From assembly GCA_013820875.1 (NCBI GenBank), contig JACDHS010000010.1:1-60715 (forward strand): DNA of 60,715 nucleotides, in the 5' to 3' direction. The position numbers and the translations under genes are program-made. Positions 34,807 through 44,000 of the stretch are shown one piece after another. Below the pieces are notes generated by a model. It saw only the letters and a program-made list of their open reading frames with translations. It made no database searches and was not told the DNA's origin. Position 1 is the first letter of the stretch, and each line of letters opens with the position of its first letter. The DNA is from Verrucomicrobiota bacterium. GTDB taxonomy: Bacteria; Verrucomicrobiota; Verrucomicrobiia; Limisphaerales; JACDHS01.

Positions 34807-35573
34807 TGCTGACATGCCCCAGGGGTGGGAACAGCCTGGTCCCACACGTTTCAAGTAGCTTTGTGGGGACAAGTTGTCCCCGCCCCTATGCGCGACCTCT
34901 TCGATTCGCCTTTTGGATTCTGCTATTCCTGGCCCTATTGTTCACCACTCGGACCGAAGCCCAGGATTCCCAGCAACAACTCATCTCCAATTGGCTGGAG
35001 AAACAGGCCACCATAAAAACGTGGTCCGCCGACTTCACCCAAACCCGCACGTTGAAATCTTTTGCGCAGCCATTGGTTTCCACCGGCCAGCTTTGGTTCG
35101 CCGCTCCCAAACAATTCCGCTGGGAACTAGGCCAGCAAACCATCGCCGTCCGCCAACCGGAACAGATGCTGGTCATTTATCCAAAACTGAAGCGTGTGGA
35201 AAAATATCCGCTGGTTGGAAATCAAATGGGACAATGGCGCGACTCGTTGTCGCTGCTGGAAGCTGGTTTTCCACGCAGTCGCAAAGAGTTGGATGACCAA
35301 TTCAGAATTCGATCCATCGAGGCGAAAAACGGTGTCGCAGAAATTTCCATGGAACCCAAAGCCGCCGGCGCCCGACGCATGATGCCACAAATCAAGATTG
35401 CTTTCTCTACCGATGACTTCCAGTTACGCGCCACTGAACTGCATTTCGCCGATGGCTCCATCATGCGCAACGATTTCAAAAACCCGGTGGTGAACGAGAA
35501 GATTGATCCCGTTTTATTTGATCCGGCGATTCCAGCAGATTTCAAAGTCATCGAACCGCTTAAACAAAAATGA
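34806..35573 (+). CDS. LolA-like outer-membrane lipoprotein carrier protein
   Basis: Periplasmic carrier of the LolA fold. Recognisable parts are WSADFTQTRTLKSFAQPLVSTGQLWFAAPKQFRWE, the VIYPKLKRVEKYPL strand and the NPVVNEKIDPVLF end. Helix FAFWILLFLALLFTTRTEAQ looks like a signal peptide, but from ATG 34806 it is preceded by about 35 residues encoded by two small palindromes; a GTG near 34862 would shorten this. An even longer frame from 34746 overlaps the acyltransferase and is less likely. The end overlaps the dehydratase start by four bases (ATGA). In aryl-polyene-type loci LolA homologues accompany MMPL exporters. Confidence 0.8.
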   Translation: MLTCPRGGNSLVPHVSSSFVGTSCPRPYARPLRFAFWILLFLALLFTTRTEAQDSQQQLISNWLEKQATIKTWSADFTQTRTLKSFAQPLVSTGQLWFAAPKQFRWELGQQTIAVRQPEQMLVIYPKLKRVEKYPLVGNQMGQWRDSLSLLEAGFPRSRKELDDQFRIRSIEAKNGVAEISMEPKAAGARRMMPQIKIAFSTDDFQLRATELHFADGSIMRNDFKNPVVNEKIDPVLFDPAIPADFKVIEPLKQK

Positions 35574-36007
35574 GTGACTCACTCTCTCACGCGCTCGCCT
35601 CTCTCCCACACGGGCCCGAGTTTCGATTTGTGGATCGCCTCGTCGCGTTGAAACCCGGCAAAACGGGCACAGGCGAATACCTGGTGCGTGGCAACGAAAG
35701 TTTCCTGGCCGGCCATTTCCCGGGCCAACCCTTGTTTCCGGGGGTGTTGCTGGTGGAAGCAGCGGCGCAACTCGGCGGAACCGTCGCCCAAACGGATCCC
35801 ACTATCCCGCCTCTTGCGAACCTGAAGCTGACCGCCATGCGCAATGTAAAGATCTTCGGTTCGGCTAAACCGGGCGAGACGCTCCGAATCGAAGCCGAAA
35901 TCAACGGTCGCCTCGCAAACCTTGTAAACGTCCGCGTTAAAGTTTTTGTGAGGGAAACGCTCGTAATGGGGGGCGAACTCACGCTGAGTGGTGATTTGCC
36001 GTTGTGA
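35570..36007 (+). CDS. FabZ-like 3-hydroxyacyl-ACP dehydratase
   Basis: Hotdog-fold dehydratase of fatty-acid or polyketide-type biosynthesis. The active-site block GHFPGQPLFPGVLLVEAAAQ is complete, with catalytic His49 and Glu63. At 145 aa it matches FabZ. It is coupled to the LolA-like gene by an ATGA overlap and closes the five-gene cassette that starts at 30647. No ketosynthase, ketoreductase or ACP gene lies in the window, so it either works with enzymes encoded elsewhere or modifies an acyl-ACP made by housekeeping fatty acid synthesis. Confidence 0.9.
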   Translation: MSDSLSHALASLPHGPEFRFVDRLVALKPGKTGTGEYLVRGNESFLAGHFPGQPLFPGVLLVEAAAQLGGTVAQTDPTIPPLANLKLTAMRNVKIFGSAKPGETLRIEAEINGRLANLVNVRVKVFVRETLVMGGELTLSGDLPL

Positions 36008-36112
36008 GACCTTGTCGGCGAAGTCTCACAATTGAGTTTTATCGAAAAAGCGGATTTCTGGAGCAAACTCATCTTTTGCCAAAGCCAACGATTCTGGTAA
36101 TCCTAAGAACGG

Positions 36113-37285
36113 ATGAATTTCGTCGTCGAACGCAGCTTGCTCCGCGATCTTTACTACAAAGCCGCGGAAGGTGAACGCATTTCAGAAGCCGATGCCCTTC
36201 GGCTCTTCGAATCGAAGGATCTCAATACTATCGGCGCGATCGCCGACGTCGTGCGGCAACGGAAGAATGAAAATCGCGCGAGCTACATCATCAATCGCTA
36301 CATCAATTATTCAAACTACTGCATCCTGAGCTGCCAGTTCTGCGCGTTTTCACGCAAGAAGCGTGACAAGGATGGATTCGAATTAAGCGTCGAACAGATT
36401 GTGGAAAAAGCCCGCGAGGCCCTCGCGCTCGGCATCACGGAACTTCACATCGTCGGCGGACTCCATCCTTCCCTGCCCTTCAGCTATTACACCGACATGC
36501 TCCGTGCGTTGAAACAACTCGATCCACGGCTGCAACTGAAGTGCTTCACTGCAATTGAAATTCTGCATCTTGCCTGGCTCGCTAAAAAGTCGGCGCGGGA
36601 AACGCTCGTTGAGTTGAAGAGCGCCGGACTCGATTCCCTGACCGGTGGTGGCGCGGAAATTTTCCGTAAGGAAGTCCGTTCCGAAATCGCCAAAGGCAAA
36701 GAGTCAGCCGAGGAATATCTCGATGTTCATCGCACCTGGCATCAACTCGGCGGTCGCAGCACTTGCACGATGTTGTTCGGTCACGTCGAGACGCTCGCCG
36801 ATCGCGTCGATCATTTGCGTTACCTCCGGATGTTGCAGGATGAAACCCATGGATTCACCGGCTTCATTGCCCTGCCCTTTCAACCGGACAATAATTTTAT
36901 GCAGGTAAGAAATGTGCCGAGCGGTTTCGATGCCCTGCGCACGATTGCCATCAGTCGCATCTACCTCGATAACATCGATCACATCACCGCGTATTGGGTG
37001 GGCATGGGAATGAAACTCGCGCAAGTCGCCCTGAGCTACGGCGCGGACGACATCCACGGCACAATCATCGAGGAACACATCTTCCACATGGCCGGGGCCA
37101 AATCGCCCCAACTCCAAACCGAAGCCGAAATGGTCAAAGCCATCCGTGAAGCTGGCAGAACGCCTGTGCAACGGAATACGTTTTATGAACCGTTGAAGGT
37201 GTGGGAACCGCTGCAGGCTACGGCAGAGACGGCAGGCAGTTCGACGAAGTCGAGTTTGCTGGAAGGTAATTTGGCGACGGCGTAG
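36113..37285 (+). CDS. mqnE: Aminofutalosine synthase (radical SAM, menaquinone pathway)
   Basis: Radical SAM enzyme of the futalosine route to menaquinone, which joins the MqnA product to SAM. The iron-sulfur cluster motif is CX3CX2C at Cys70, Cys74 and Cys77 (YCILSCQFCAF). The HIVGGLHPSLPFSYY segment and TGGGAEIFRKEVR favour MqnE over the related MqnC; FIALPFQPDNN and ADDIHGTIIEEHIFHMAGA are also conserved. Length (390 aa) is normal, with an extra, poorly conserved C-terminal tail of about 25 residues (TAETAGSSTKSS). It is about 105 bases from the dehydratase, so it is probably a separate unit. Its presence implies a futalosine pathway in this organism. Confidence 0.9.
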   Translation: MNFVVERSLLRDLYYKAAEGERISEADALRLFESKDLNTIGAIADVVRQRKNENRASYIINRYINYSNYCILSCQFCAFSRKKRDKDGFELSVEQIVEKAREALALGITELHIVGGLHPSLPFSYYTDMLRALKQLDPRLQLKCFTAIEILHLAWLAKKSARETLVELKSAGLDSLTGGGAEIFRKEVRSEIAKGKESAEEYLDVHRTWHQLGGRSTCTMLFGHVETLADRVDHLRYLRMLQDETHGFTGFIALPFQPDNNFMQVRNVPSGFDALRTIAISRIYLDNIDHITAYWVGMGMKLAQVALSYGADDIHGTIIEEHIFHMAGAKSPQLQTEAEMVKAIREAGRTPVQRNTFYEPLKVWEPLQATAETAGSSTKSSLLEGNLATA

Positions 37286-37318
37286 CTCAGGCCCGGCTTT
37301 CTCAGCACAGAGGGGCAC

Positions 37319-37443
37319 GGAGCGCGGCTGTGCGAAGCATCAGCCGCAGCGGGTACGGCTGTGAATTGCAGCGTTCAGATTTCCCAAACCGCATGAACAT
37401 CTCACGCGCTGCGGCTGATCCTTCGGACACAGCCGCGCTCCGC
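37319..37443. repeat. Long inverted repeat (REP/MITE-like)
   Basis: GGAGCGCGGCTGTGCGAAGC.. at 37319-37351 pairs with ..GGACACAGCCGCGCTCC at 37409-37443, with two extra bases and one mismatch over about 33-35 bp. The core is about 57 bp and non-coding. The arms contain CAGCCGCAGCG / CGCTGCGGCTG. It lies between the convergent mqnE and TPR-protein genes and could act as a bidirectional terminator. Confidence 0.7.
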
Positions 37444-37502
37444 TTTGCGGCTCCGCCGCACGATGTATTCGAATGGTTTTCAAATCTTGGAGAGATACGG
37501 GC

Positions 37503-39362
37503 TTATCTTACTGACAGATTGGCAATCTCCCGCTCTGCCTCCGCAAAGCCAGGCCGTAATATCAGCGCGGTCTGAAAAAACCCGTACGCAGCATTGAAAT
37601 CACCGAGGTTCGCCAGTGCCAGTCCGAGATTGAAATATGCGCCTGCGTCCTCCGGTTGCACTCGGGTCACTTCTCGAAAATGACGCGCAGCAGTTTCCAT
37701 ATCGCCGAATTGCGCAGCGATGATTCCAAGGTTGCTGTGGGCATCGGCATTGTTTGCGTTGATTTCAATAACCGCTAAAAATTGTAACCGGGCTGCCTCG
37801 ATCTCTCCTTCGTTCCGGTAAAGATTGCCCAGATTGTAATGCGCCTGCTCAAACTGTGGATCTGCTGTGAGCGCTTCCTGAAATAGACGCTTTGCTTCCA
37901 TGAGGTTTCCCTCCTGTGCAAAAATTGTTCCAAGATTGCATAGTGGATCCGCGTAATTCCTGCGAATGCGGACAGCTTCGGAAAAATGAAATTTCGATTT
38001 ATCCATGTCTCCGCGCCCCATGTATTCGAGCCCGAGAGTATTGTGCGCGATGTAATTCTCTTTGGTGACAGATAAGGCATGTTGAAACAGCGTTTCGGAA
38101 TCGCGCCATAGCTTCGCCTGTCCGTGGGTTAGAAATGCCAAAAGAACGGCAACAGCAGCACCTGCCATAAAAACCGGTTTTCGGAATTTCATTTTGGTCC
38201 GTGCATGAATCGCCCAAATCACCGCAACAAAAATTCCCACCACGGGAACGTAGGCGTAACGATCCGCCATCGCCTGTTCACCCACTTGCACAATGCCAAT
38301 CACCGGCACCAGCATTCCGAGAAACCAGAACCATCCCACCGCGACAAACGGATGCTTTTTCAAAATTCGCACGCCGAATACCGTGATGCCAAGCAGCAAG
38401 AGAAAGGCAGCGACGACCAGCCAAACATTCCACGTCTGATACGGATAAAAGATGGCGAGATCGGTCGGCCAAAAAGTTTTCTCCAGGTAACGCACATACG
38501 AGATGATCGTGTTCCCAATCCGATGTTCTAAAGAATACTTTTCAATCGACTGCACCGCTCCCCCGCTCTTTTGCGTCAGAACGGTAATCAAGCAGGCAAC
38601 AATGCTGAGCGCGAAGAATGGCAGTTTCTCAATAATCAAAGGGGAAATCTTCCCGACGTTCTCCTTGCCCGCTTTCTCGACTGTGAACCATGCACCTCGT
38701 TTGAACGGCCACACATCCAGAAGCAGCAACACAAAGGGAAACGTGACGAGCATTGGTTTGCTCATCAGGCTCAGCGCGAACGCAATCAGCGCGAGAGAAT
38801 AGGCAGCCGGAGCGCCAGGAGTTTTCCAACCCGCACCACTTTGACGATGCACAAACCGGATGTAAAACCACAGGCTCAGCAACCCGAAGAAAGTGCTGAG
38901 AACGTCTTTGCGTTCCGATATCCAGGCGACCGATTCCACATGCAATGGATGGAGAGCAAAGAGCCAGGCGACCAAAGCGCATCGCCAAAACGCGCCGGTC
39001 ATCCGGCGGAAACACGCGAAGAGCAGAAGACTGTTCAGGGCATGCAAAAGGATATTGGTAAAATGATGTCCACCAGCGCGCAACCCATGCATTTCACAGT
39101 CGAGCATGTGCGACATCCATGTGAGCGGATGCCAGTTGCCTGAATGACTTTCCGTGAACGCCCACTTCACATTGGGCCATGTGAATCCTTCGCTGACGCG
39201 CGGGTTTTCAGTGACGTAATGTGGGTCATCGAAATTAATGAAGTCGCTTTTCAGCAATGGCGAAAAAACAACCAGGATGGCAAACGTCAATAGAAAGCCA
39301 AAAGCGACAGGCGCAAATCTACCCAAAGAAAGCTTTTCACTGGCATTGGCACGGGCGTTCAT
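37503..39362 (-). CDS. PMT-like multi-spanning membrane protein with TPR repeats
   Basis: About ten transmembrane helices (residues 20-400) followed by about five tetratricopeptide repeats (about 415-610). The N-terminal half resembles the glycosyltransferase-like, TMTC-type proteins with signatures INFDDPHYVTENPRVSEG and NWHPLTWMSHMLDCEMHGL plus ALHPLHVESVAWISERKDVLS; acidic and histidine positions facing the outside suggest a lipid-linked sugar transferase, but activity is unproven. TPR motifs are clear (ADAHSNLGIIAAQFGDMETAARHF). ATG 39362 is preferred; a TTG at 39407 would add 15 residues. Such proteins are numerous in Verrucomicrobiota and Planctomycetota. It is divergent from sufS. Confidence 0.8.
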   Translation of the reverse strand: MNARANASEKLSLGRFAPVAFGFLLTFAILVVFSPLLKSDFINFDDPHYVTENPRVSEGFTWPNVKWAFTESHSGNWHPLTWMSHMLDCEMHGLRAGGHHFTNILLHALNSLLLFACFRRMTGAFWRCALVAWLFALHPLHVESVAWISERKDVLSTFFGLLSLWFYIRFVHRQSGAGWKTPGAPAAYSLALIAFALSLMSKPMLVTFPFVLLLLDVWPFKRGAWFTVEKAGKENVGKISPLIIEKLPFFALSIVACLITVLTQKSGGAVQSIEKYSLEHRIGNTIISYVRYLEKTFWPTDLAIFYPYQTWNVWLVVAAFLLLLGITVFGVRILKKHPFVAVGWFWFLGMLVPVIGIVQVGEQAMADRYAYVPVVGIFVAVIWAIHARTKMKFRKPVFMAGAAVAVLLAFLTHGQAKLWRDSETLFQHALSVTKENYIAHNTLGLEYMGRGDMDKSKFHFSEAVRIRRNYADPLCNLGTIFAQEGNLMEAKRLFQEALTADPQFEQAHYNLGNLYRNEGEIEAARLQFLAVIEINANNADAHSNLGIIAAQFGDMETAARHFREVTRVQPEDAGAYFNLGLALANLGDFNAAYGFFQTALILRPGFAEAEREIANLSVR

Positions 39363-39440
39363 GGGGCTGTAGATTCGTTCGGGGAGAATACGACCCTGCC
39401 CGAACAAAACCCAATCGAAAATGAGACGTCAGCGCGAGAC

Positions 39441-40658
39441 ATGTTCGAACATCTAAAAAAAGACTTCCCGATCCTGTCGCAAGAAATTCACGGGCGACCG
39501 CTCGTTTACCTGGACAGCGCTGCGACCACTCAGAAACCGCAGGCGGTCATCGATTCCATCATCCATTTTTATCAGCACGATAACAGCAACGTCCATCGCG
39601 GAGTCCACGAGTTAAGCAATCGTGCAACGGTCGCTTTCGAAAATGCACGGCAAACCGTCGCCACCTTCATTTCTGCCCGTCACAGTTCGGAAATTGTTTT
39701 CACCCGTGGCACCACTGAAAGCATCAACCTGGTTGCCCACACCTGGGGGGCGAAAAACATAAAGACTGGCGACACCATTCTCCTTACCGAGATGGAGCAC
39801 CACAGCAATATCGTGCCGTGGCAACTTTTGGCGGAGCGCACGGGGGCTAATATTCAGTATGTTCCGGTAACACCAGACGGGGTGCTCGACCTGGCGGCTT
39901 TCAAACTCGCGTTACGCAAGAATGTAAAACTCTTCGCCGTCACGCATATTTCCAACACACTCGGGACAATCAATTCCATAAAGGAACTGTGCGCATTGGC
40001 GCGTCGATCGGGGATTACCACCCTGATAGATGCCGCACAAAGCGCGGGACACCTGCCGCTGAACGTTCAAGAGATCGGCTGTGATTTCCTCGCGTTCTCC
40101 GGTCACAAAATGTGCGGCCCTACTGGCATCGGGGTGCTCTACGGACGTCGCGAACTCCTGGAGGAAATGCCGCCGTTCCATGGCGGCGGCGATATGATCG
40201 CAGAAGTCGATTTCTTCAAAAGCACATGGAAACAACCACCGCACCGGTTTGAAGCAGGAACACCGCACATCTCCGGAGCAATCGGACTGGCCGCAGCGAT
40301 GAATTACCTGGATGCCGTCGGGCGCGATAAGATTGCCGGGCACGATGCACAGCTTGGAATTTACGCTTACGAAAAGTTAACTCTTCTAAAAGGGATTCGC
40401 CTCTTCGGTCCTCCTGTTGGCCGTAGTGGCGTCGTGAGTTTTATGCTCGACGGTATTCATTCCCACGATGTCGTCACAATGGCGAATGAACAGGGCATCG
40501 CTTTGCGCGGCGGCAATCATTGCAATCAACCGCTAATGAAAAAACTCGGGGTGGATTCAACCATCCGCGCGAGCTTTTATTTCTACAGCACCACTAGCGA
40601 AATTGATCTCCTGGTTGAAACAGTGCGCGACATCCAGAAACTCTTCGGCGTTTCATGA
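39441..40658 (+). CDS. sufS: Cysteine desulfurase, SufS type
   Basis: PLP enzyme that moves sulfur from cysteine to a persulfide for Fe-S cluster assembly. The 405-aa protein has the group II desulfurase start FPILSQEIHGRPLVYLDSAATTQKP, the PLP lysine Lys223 in FSGHKMCGPTG, and the active-site cysteine Cys361 in RGGNHCNQPLM. Cofactor contacts TRGTTESINLVAH and THISNTLGTIN are present. No sufE, sufU or other suf gene is next to it, so the rest of the system must be elsewhere. Confidence 0.94.
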   Translation: MFEHLKKDFPILSQEIHGRPLVYLDSAATTQKPQAVIDSIIHFYQHDNSNVHRGVHELSNRATVAFENARQTVATFISARHSSEIVFTRGTTESINLVAHTWGAKNIKTGDTILLTEMEHHSNIVPWQLLAERTGANIQYVPVTPDGVLDLAAFKLALRKNVKLFAVTHISNTLGTINSIKELCALARRSGITTLIDAAQSAGHLPLNVQEIGCDFLAFSGHKMCGPTGIGVLYGRRELLEEMPPFHGGGDMIAEVDFFKSTWKQPPHRFEAGTPHISGAIGLAAAMNYLDAVGRDKIAGHDAQLGIYAYEKLTLLKGIRLFGPPVGRSGVVSFMLDGIHSHDVVTMANEQGIALRGGNHCNQPLMKKLGVDSTIRASFYFYSTTSEIDLLVETVRDIQKLFGVS

Positions 40659-41011
40659 TTAGGCACGCAGGTGTCTGATTTCGAAAAAAACTTTGAATAT
40701 TTCTCGAATCTGATTCTTCAAAAGCCCTTCGTCTCAAGAGAGCGAAACTCTTTTCTCAAATATTCCACAGGATTTCCGTGATATGCTGGGCTTATCTGGA
40801 CACTTCATCCAGAAGCAAGACACCACTCGGCTGTTAGACCTTTTTATTCACCCCTACTCACTTCGTTGGCATCACCGCTGCTGAAATAAGGCTAGGAAAT
40901 TGTCCCAAGACCGTCTAAAGGATTAACGGTCAGTACCGGTAGGGGATACGCCGGTACTTTTTCTGAAACAAGGAGGTCGGCATAAATACCCGGCTAAAAA
41001 AATTTAAAACG
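40659..41011 (+). promoter_or_regulatory. Structured leader region before the GH9 gene
   Basis: This 353-bp gap contains two consecutive hairpins in the last 100 bases: GACCGT...ACGGTC (about 40909-40931) and AGTACCGG / CCGGTACT (40932-40958), the second followed by TTTTTCT, so it resembles an attenuator or terminator. Strong Shine-Dalgarno AAGGAGG follows at 40970-40976, but the ATG is 35 bases further on. The part nearer sufS has an AT-rich GAATATTT...AAATATTC pair. No known riboswitch was recognised. Confidence 0.5.
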
Positions 41012-44000
41012 ATGTATAAAATACAGAACAGAACTAATTTATTCCGTACCTTTCTGGTCGGAATGCTCCTGGTTGTTCTCGCTTTCTCTGGAGTAAATGC
41101 CCAGACAGATTTGCGAATCACGGATGAAAATCCGATGGCCATGCCCGCTGTCGGATCTTATGGCTTGCGCGTTCTTTCACCCACCATGCTGGAGCTGACT
41201 TTGATTCACACGAAAGCGAAAGAAGCGTCCACCGTCTCCCAATGGAATTTCGTATCAAACGGCTCGTTTGCCGCGCCTTCGACTTCGCAATTTGTCGTCA
41301 CCGCCAATGGTCAAACCATTGGAGTCCAGGCAGTCGGATTCAAGCGCCGCCCGCTCTATGCTCCGTTGAACTACCGCGACCTGCGTATCTCCAGCCAGAT
41401 TTATCTGCGCCTGAGTTCGGCGATCGCCGATGGACAAACCGTCACCGTAAAAAATCCGAGCGGCAATTTGTGGAGCGCAGTTAACGATTACACCACCACG
41501 GCTGACCCGTTGCGTTTCAATCCGGCGATTCACGTCAATGGCGAAGGTTACATGCCGAACAACGTCAAAAAGGCGATGGTCGGTTATTACCTCGGCAACA
41601 TGGGCGAGATGAGCATTCCTGTTGGCGGCGGTTTTCGCATCGTCGCCGTCAGCAATGGCGCTGTGGTCCACACCGGCGCGCTGACTCTCCGCAGGGATGT
41701 TGGCTATTCCTATACACCGACACCTTATCAGCAGGTTTATGAGGCCGATTTCTCCGCATTCAAAACTCCGGGTGAATATCGTCTCCAGGTTCCCGGCATG
41801 GGCGCATCTTTCGCCTTTATGATTGATGAAGGTATTGCAGCGACCTTCGCTCGCGGCTATGGACTGGGCCTCTATCATCAACGGTGCGGTCACGCGAATG
41901 ATTATCCACACAGCCGCCACCAAAAAGGCGCGTGCCATCGCAAGCTTGTGCTGGTGCCTGACATGACGTTCACCGCCGTCAACAACACCCTTGCAAGTGT
42001 CACTGGAGATTTCGCCAATTCTCAAACTGGTGCGCCGCAATTAAAAGATGTGAACTCCAGCTTGTATCCGTTCATTAACAAGACCGCCTTCGACGCGTCA
42101 GGCGGTCACCATGATGCCGGCGATTACAGCAGATACACCATTAACGTCGCGCAGCTCGCGCATTCCCTGATGTTCGCGGTGGATTCCTTCCAGGGCGTGG
42201 CTGCATTGGACAATTTAGGTTTGCCGGAAAGTGGCGACGGCATCAGCGACGTCATGCAAACCGCGAAGTGGGAACTCGATTTCCTCGCGAGATTGCAGGA
42301 TGCAGACGGCGGCTTTTACTTCCTCGTGTATCCGAAGAATCGTCGTTACGAAGACAATGTTTCACTCACCGGAACTGATCTCGGTGATGATCTGGTTGTT
42401 TTCCCGAAAACCACCGCAGCGACCGCAGCATCGGTAGCGGCGCTGGCCCAGGCTGCCTCGTCACCGAAATTCAAAGCAGCGTTTCCAAATGAAGCAGCCG
42501 ACTATCTCGCCAAAGCGAAGAAAGGCTGGCAATTCCTCGAAAACGCCTGGGCCAAGTACGGCCGCGCTGGTGCTTACCAAAAGATTACACATTACGGAAA
42601 CGAGTTTCGCGATCGCGATGAAATTGCATGGGCTGCCTGTGAAATGTTCCTCGCTACCGGCGAAGCCAAGTATCACACGGAATTGACCAGCCGTTTTGAT
42701 CCGGCTGATCCGAATACCCGCCGCTGGTCCTGGTGGCGCTTGTTTGAAGGCTACGGTTGCGCCGTTCGCAGCTATGCCTTCGCTGCCCGCAGCGGACGCT
42801 TGCCGGCAAACTCTTTGAACGCTGCTTACCTCGCCAAGTGCGAAGCGGAAATCATCGCAGCCGGTGATGACCAGGTGAAATACGTGAAAGACAGCGCCTA
42901 TGCGAATCCGTTCCCGACCTGGAACAAGCCCTACCGCTCGGCTGGCTGGTTCATGTCCGTTGAGCAGACCTACGATCTCGCCACAGCTTATCAGTTGAGC
43001 CCCAAACAGGATTACATCGATGCAACCATCGGCGCGATTAACTACGAAGCGGGTTGTAATCCGTTGAACATGGGTTTCATGACCGGTGTCGGTTGGAAGC
43101 GCCAGCGTGAAACGGTCAATCAATACGCCGCTAATGATCGTCGCGTGCTGCCTCCGAGCGGCATTCCGATCGGCAGTGTCTGGCCCGGCACACCCAACAT
43201 CTGGCAATACGGCAGTGAACTGAATTCCCTCGTCTTCCCGACCGACAGCACAAGCTCGAATGACATGTTTGCTCCATACGAGAAATGGACCGACACATTC
43301 CATGTAGCCACTGAAATGGTAAACCCACAGCAGGCACGCGGTCTCGGTGCGACTGCATGGTTGATGGCGCAAACACCGAAGAAAACCCAGGCATGGAAAT
43401 CCGCGACTGCCACCATCACCGGTTTACCGGCCTCAGTTGCAGCCAATCAAAAGATCACGATCGGTTTGTCTGCCCCAGGTGTTGACCTCAGCAATGCAAC
43501 GATCGTCTGGGAAGCTCGCGACCAGGAACCTACTCCGGGTGCACAGTTCACCTTTGCAGCGAAGAACACTGGCCCACAGTGGGTGGAAGCGGAAGCGTTG
43601 TTGCCGGATGGACGCCGCGTCTTTGCGAAAGCAGATTTCAATGCGACCACCGCCACGGACACCGCGCCGAACTCATTTCTATCCGCCCGTTTGGCCGTCT
43701 CCCAGGACATGGTCGCGCTGTATCATCTGGATAACAGCCTCGCCGATGCAGTCGGCAAACAGAGTGCCTTGAGCAAAACCGCCAATGCGGCTTTCGACAA
43801 CAGCAATCTCGGCTGGATGCAGGATCGTTCGGGCGCAAATCTGCATTTCTTTGATGTGGGCGATCAGGCCAGCGTCGCGATTCCCTTCGCCGACACCTGG
43901 GCCAACGACACCCAGGCGATCGTGGTGGACGCCATGATCTATGTGAACGCGTTCAAAGGTTTCAACAAAGCCAACGCAACGATCCTTTCACTGGAACGAA

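Noticed and set aside
40781-40960. Known riboswitch upstream of the GH9 gene
   Set aside because: Two hairpins are clear, but I could not match conserved bases of c-di-GMP, cobalamin or other familiar classes; reported only as a structured leader.
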